From the NCBI RefSeq assembly GCF_902499115.1, contig NZ_CABVPN010000038.1, positions 1-59,338 of the forward strand: a stretch of 59,338 nt of DNA, read 5' to 3'. Positions 57,304 through 59,338 of this stretch are shown in pieces. This DNA is from Burkholderia diffusa (lineage in GTDB: Bacteria > Pseudomonadota > Gammaproteobacteria > Burkholderiales > Burkholderiaceae). Below the pieces are notes generated by a model that was not told the origin of the DNA, searched no databases, and saw only the letters and a list, made by a program, of their open reading frames with translations. Positions within the stretch are counted from its first letter, which is position 1, and every line of letters begins with the position of its first letter. Made by a program: the position numbers and the translations under genes.

Positions 57304-58428
57304 ATGACAGGCTTCATCGATACCTTCACGCTGGGCGGCCCGGGTCCGACGATCGCGATCAAGGACACGATCGACATCGCAGGCCATCCGACCCGCGCGG
57401 CCAGCCGCGCACTCGCCGACGCGCCGCCCGCCGCGCAGCACGCGGACGTGGTCCGCCTGCTGCTCGACGCCGGCTGGCAGATCGCCGGCAAGGCGAACAT
57501 GCACGAGCTCGCGTTCGGCATGACCGGCATCAACGACACCACCGGCACGCCGGTCAATCCGCAGGATCCGACGCGCATTCCCGGCGGCTCGTCGAGCGGT
57601 TCGGCGTCGCTCGTCGGGCTCGGTGTCGTCGACGCCGCGCTCGGCACCGACACCGGCGGCTCGATTCGCGGGCCGGCCGCCTGCTGCGGCGTGGTCGGGT
57701 TGAAGCCGACGTTCGGCCGCGTGTCGCGGCGCGGCGTCGCACCCACCGACACCACGCTCGATTGCGTCGGACCGTTCGCGCGCGACGTCCGCACGCTCGC
57801 AGCCGTGATGGCCGCCATTGCACCGGGCTTCGATCCGACGCGCGCGACAGCGCCCGTTACCGGCTGCACGATCGCGCACGTGATCGCCGATGCCGATCCG
57901 GCCATCGCCGCCGCGCTCGATGCGGCGGTGCGCGCGTCGGGCCTGCGCACGCACGATGTCGCGCTCGACGAACTGCCTGCCGCGTTCGCCGCGGGGCTCG
58001 CCGTCATCAACGCGGAAACGTCGCGCGCATTCGGGCATCTCGTCGACACCGGCAAGCTCGGCGCGGATCTCGATGCGCGGCTGCGCATGGCCGCGCAGAC
58101 GACACCGGCCGCGCTCGTGCAAGCCGAAGCCGTACGCGCGCGCTTCACCGCTCAGGTCGATGCCGCGCTCGAACGCGCGGACGTGCTGGTGCTGCCGACG
58201 CTGCCCGCGTTGCCGATCACGCTTCAACAGGCGCGCGAGGGCGTATCGGTCATCGCGATGTCGTCGCTGATCCGGCCGTTCAACCTGAGCGGCCATCCGG
58301 CGCTCAGCCTGCCGCTGCCGCTCGCCGGAACACCGCTGAAGGCCGGGTTGCAGATCGTCGGCCGCAAGGGCGCGGACGAACAGGTGTGCGCGATTGCGGC
58401 ACACTTCGAAACGGCGCTTGCCGCATGA
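57304..58428 (+). CDS. iacH: Amidase-signature hydrolase of the IAA pathway
   Basis: 374 residues. The Ser-cisSer-Lys triad is visible: Lys in IAIKDTIDIAG (about residue 20), the glycine/serine region IPGGSSSGSASLVG (about 97-110) and nucleophile Ser in GTDTGGSIRGPAACCGVVGLKPTFGRVSRRG (about 120). It is shorter than most amidases (about 450-500) at the C-terminal part, as in related IacH proteins. It probably hydrolyses an amide bond of an opened or oxidised indole intermediate. The start is 32 bp after iacI; the stop overlaps a possible iacE start at 58425. Confidence 0.85.
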   Translation: MTGFIDTFTLGGPGPTIAIKDTIDIAGHPTRAASRALADAPPAAQHADVVRLLLDAGWQIAGKANMHELAFGMTGINDTTGTPVNPQDPTRIPGGSSSGSASLVGLGVVDAALGTDTGGSIRGPAACCGVVGLKPTFGRVSRRGVAPTDTTLDCVGPFARDVRTLAAVMAAIAPGFDPTRATAPVTGCTIAHVIADADPAIAAALDAAVRASGLRTHDVALDELPAAFAAGLAVINAETSRAFGHLVDTGKLGADLDARLRMAAQTTPAALVQAEAVRARFTAQVDAALERADVLVLPTLPALPITLQQAREGVSVIAMSSLIRPFNLSGHPALSLPLPLAGTPLKAGLQIVGRKGADEQVCAIAAHFETALAA

Positions 58429-58484
58429 ACCACGATGCGGGTGCCGCTTCGGCCACGCGCCCGCGAACCAGGGAATCACGCACC

Positions 58485-59228
58485 ATGTCAGACCGAGTCG
58501 TCCTCGTCACCGGCGCCGCGCGCGGGCTCGGCGCCGTCATCGCCGAACGCTTCCTCGCGGCCGGCTATCGCGTCGCGCTGGCCGACATCGCCGCCGACGC
58601 CATTCATGCGCACGCGCGCGAAATCGACCCGAGCGGCGAACGCGCGATCGCGCTGCCGCTCGACGTCACGTCGAAACGCGATTTCGAAGCCGCGCGCGAT
58701 GCGCTCGTCGTGCGCTGGGGCGCAATCGACGTGCTCGTCAACAATGCCGGCGCATCGAAGGTCGTGCCCGCGATGGAGATCACGGCCGAGCAGTTCGACC
58801 AGGTGATCGACGTGAACCTGCGCAGCGTGCTGTTCGGCTGCCAGGTGTTCGGCCACTACTTCGCGACACGCGGCGCGGGCCGCATCGTCAACATCGCGTC
58901 GCTCGCCGGGCAGAACGGCGGCTCGGCGACGGGCGCGCACTATGCGGCCGCGAAAGGCGGCACGCTGACGCTGACCAAGGTGTTCGCGCGCGACCTCGCC
59001 GCGCAGGGCGTGACCGTCAACGCGATCTCGCCGGGCCCGCTCGACCTGCCGATCGTCTACGAGAGCGTCGCGCTGGAAAAGCTGCGGCAGGTGCTCGCGA
59101 GCCTGCCGGGCGGCAAGCTCGGATCGGCCGGTTTCGTCGCGGATGCGGCGGTGCTGCTCGCGTCGGGCGACGCGCATTTCGCGAACGGCGCGTGCTGGGA
59201 CATCAACGGCGGGTTATACATGCGTTGA
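58485..59228 (+). CDS. iacE: Short-chain dehydrogenase of the IAA pathway
   Basis: 247 residues, classical SDR. TGAARGLGAVIAERF (cofactor loop), NNAGAS, catalytic Ser in VNIASLAGQNGG, Tyr and Lys in HYAAAKGGTLTL, and C-terminal NGACWDINGGLYMR. It oxidises or reduces a hydroxylated IAA derivative with NAD(P), in the known pathway acting early with IacA towards dioxindole-acetate. ATG 58485 is chosen as the family N-terminus; an in-frame ATG at 58425 overlaps the amidase stop (ATGA) and would add 20 residues. It is the last gene of iacABIHE. Confidence 0.85.
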   Translation: MSDRVVLVTGAARGLGAVIAERFLAAGYRVALADIAADAIHAHAREIDPSGERAIALPLDVTSKRDFEAARDALVVRWGAIDVLVNNAGASKVVPAMEITAEQFDQVIDVNLRSVLFGCQVFGHYFATRGAGRIVNIASLAGQNGGSATGAHYAAAKGGTLTLTKVFARDLAAQGVTVNAISPGPLDLPIVYESVALEKLRQVLASLPGGKLGSAGFVADAAVLLASGDAHFANGACWDINGGLYMR

Positions 59229-59271
59229 ACGCGGCGCGCGCGACGGCGCGCATTCGTGCATCTAGTGTCCT

Positions 59272-59323
59272 GTTCCGTTGTTAACTGGTCTATGTTCACG
59301 TAGCATGTTGACGTCAACGGAAC
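59272..59323. repeat. Inverted repeat near window end, possible mobile-element end
   Basis: GTTCCGTTG (59272-59280) and CAACGGAAC (59315-59323), with internal palindromes GTTAAC (59280-59285) and TTGACGTCAA (59308-59317). The region is less GC-rich than its surroundings. GGGAGACGTCAGCAT at the very end resembles a ribosome site just before an ATG cut by the window. It could be the left end of an insertion sequence or the promoter of the next gene. Confidence 0.4.
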
Positions 59324-59338
59324 GGGAGACGTCAGCAT

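Overview
The window is GC-rich (high-60s percent by eye), strongly codon-biased beta-proteobacterial DNA. Its gene families (DUF3348/DUF802/DUF2894 operon, several Burkholderia-type porins, collagen-like GTS-repeat protein, many LysR/AraC/IclR regulators each beside a catabolic operon) point to Burkholderia sensu lato, most likely a Burkholderia cepacia-complex strain and one of its accessory-rich replicons. No rRNA, tRNA or CRISPR array was seen.

Layout. 1-4.7 kb: the 3' part of a collagen-like repeat protein, an isoprenylcysteine-methyltransferase-like membrane protein, a 28-residue membrane peptide with its own ribosome site and hairpin, a GNAT-like protein and an FMN reductase. 4.7-9.6 kb (minus): a four-gene operon, DUF3348, DUF802, OmpA/MotB-like and DUF2894. 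The DUF802 protein has a four-helix MotA/ExbB-like head and a very long coiled tail built partly of 240-bp tandem repeats, and the next gene is a MotB-like peptidoglycan anchor. Architecturally this is a ZorA/ZorB-like proton-driven motor with different partners. 10-21.9 kb: a run of mostly single genes (LysE exporter, GNAT, periplasmic protein, mercuric-reductase-like flavoprotein, SDR with divergent MmyB-type regulator, CynX-like transporter, orphan solute-binding protein, chemoreceptor, zinc-ribbon protein).

22-42 kb: nutrient uptake and oxidation. A porin, DUF3311 protein, sodium:solute symporter and amidohydrolase form a minus-strand set. An IclR regulator is divergent from a tightly overlapped eight-gene operon: spermidine/putrescine-type ABC transporter, a three-part flavin/2Fe-2S amine or opine-type oxidase, and the binding protein. 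A transporter, an opine-dehydrogenase-family gene with a 3-hydroxyacyl-CoA-dehydrogenase-type gene, AraC and LysR regulators and a second porin follow.

42-59 kb: a split indole-3-acetic acid (auxin) degradation locus. It holds a ferredoxin reductase (iacF), Rieske oxygenase subunits (iacCD), a double-domain tautomerase, a PAS sensor kinase and iacABIHE. A divergent minus-strand operon holds a transporter, a second iacA-like oxygenase, a flavin reductase (iacG), an EthD-like protein and two LysR regulators. By family knowledge these genes together oxidise IAA through dioxindole-acetate to catechol; catechol-cleavage genes are not in the window. The final 76 bases carry an inverted repeat and a possible start of another gene or mobile element cut by the window edge.
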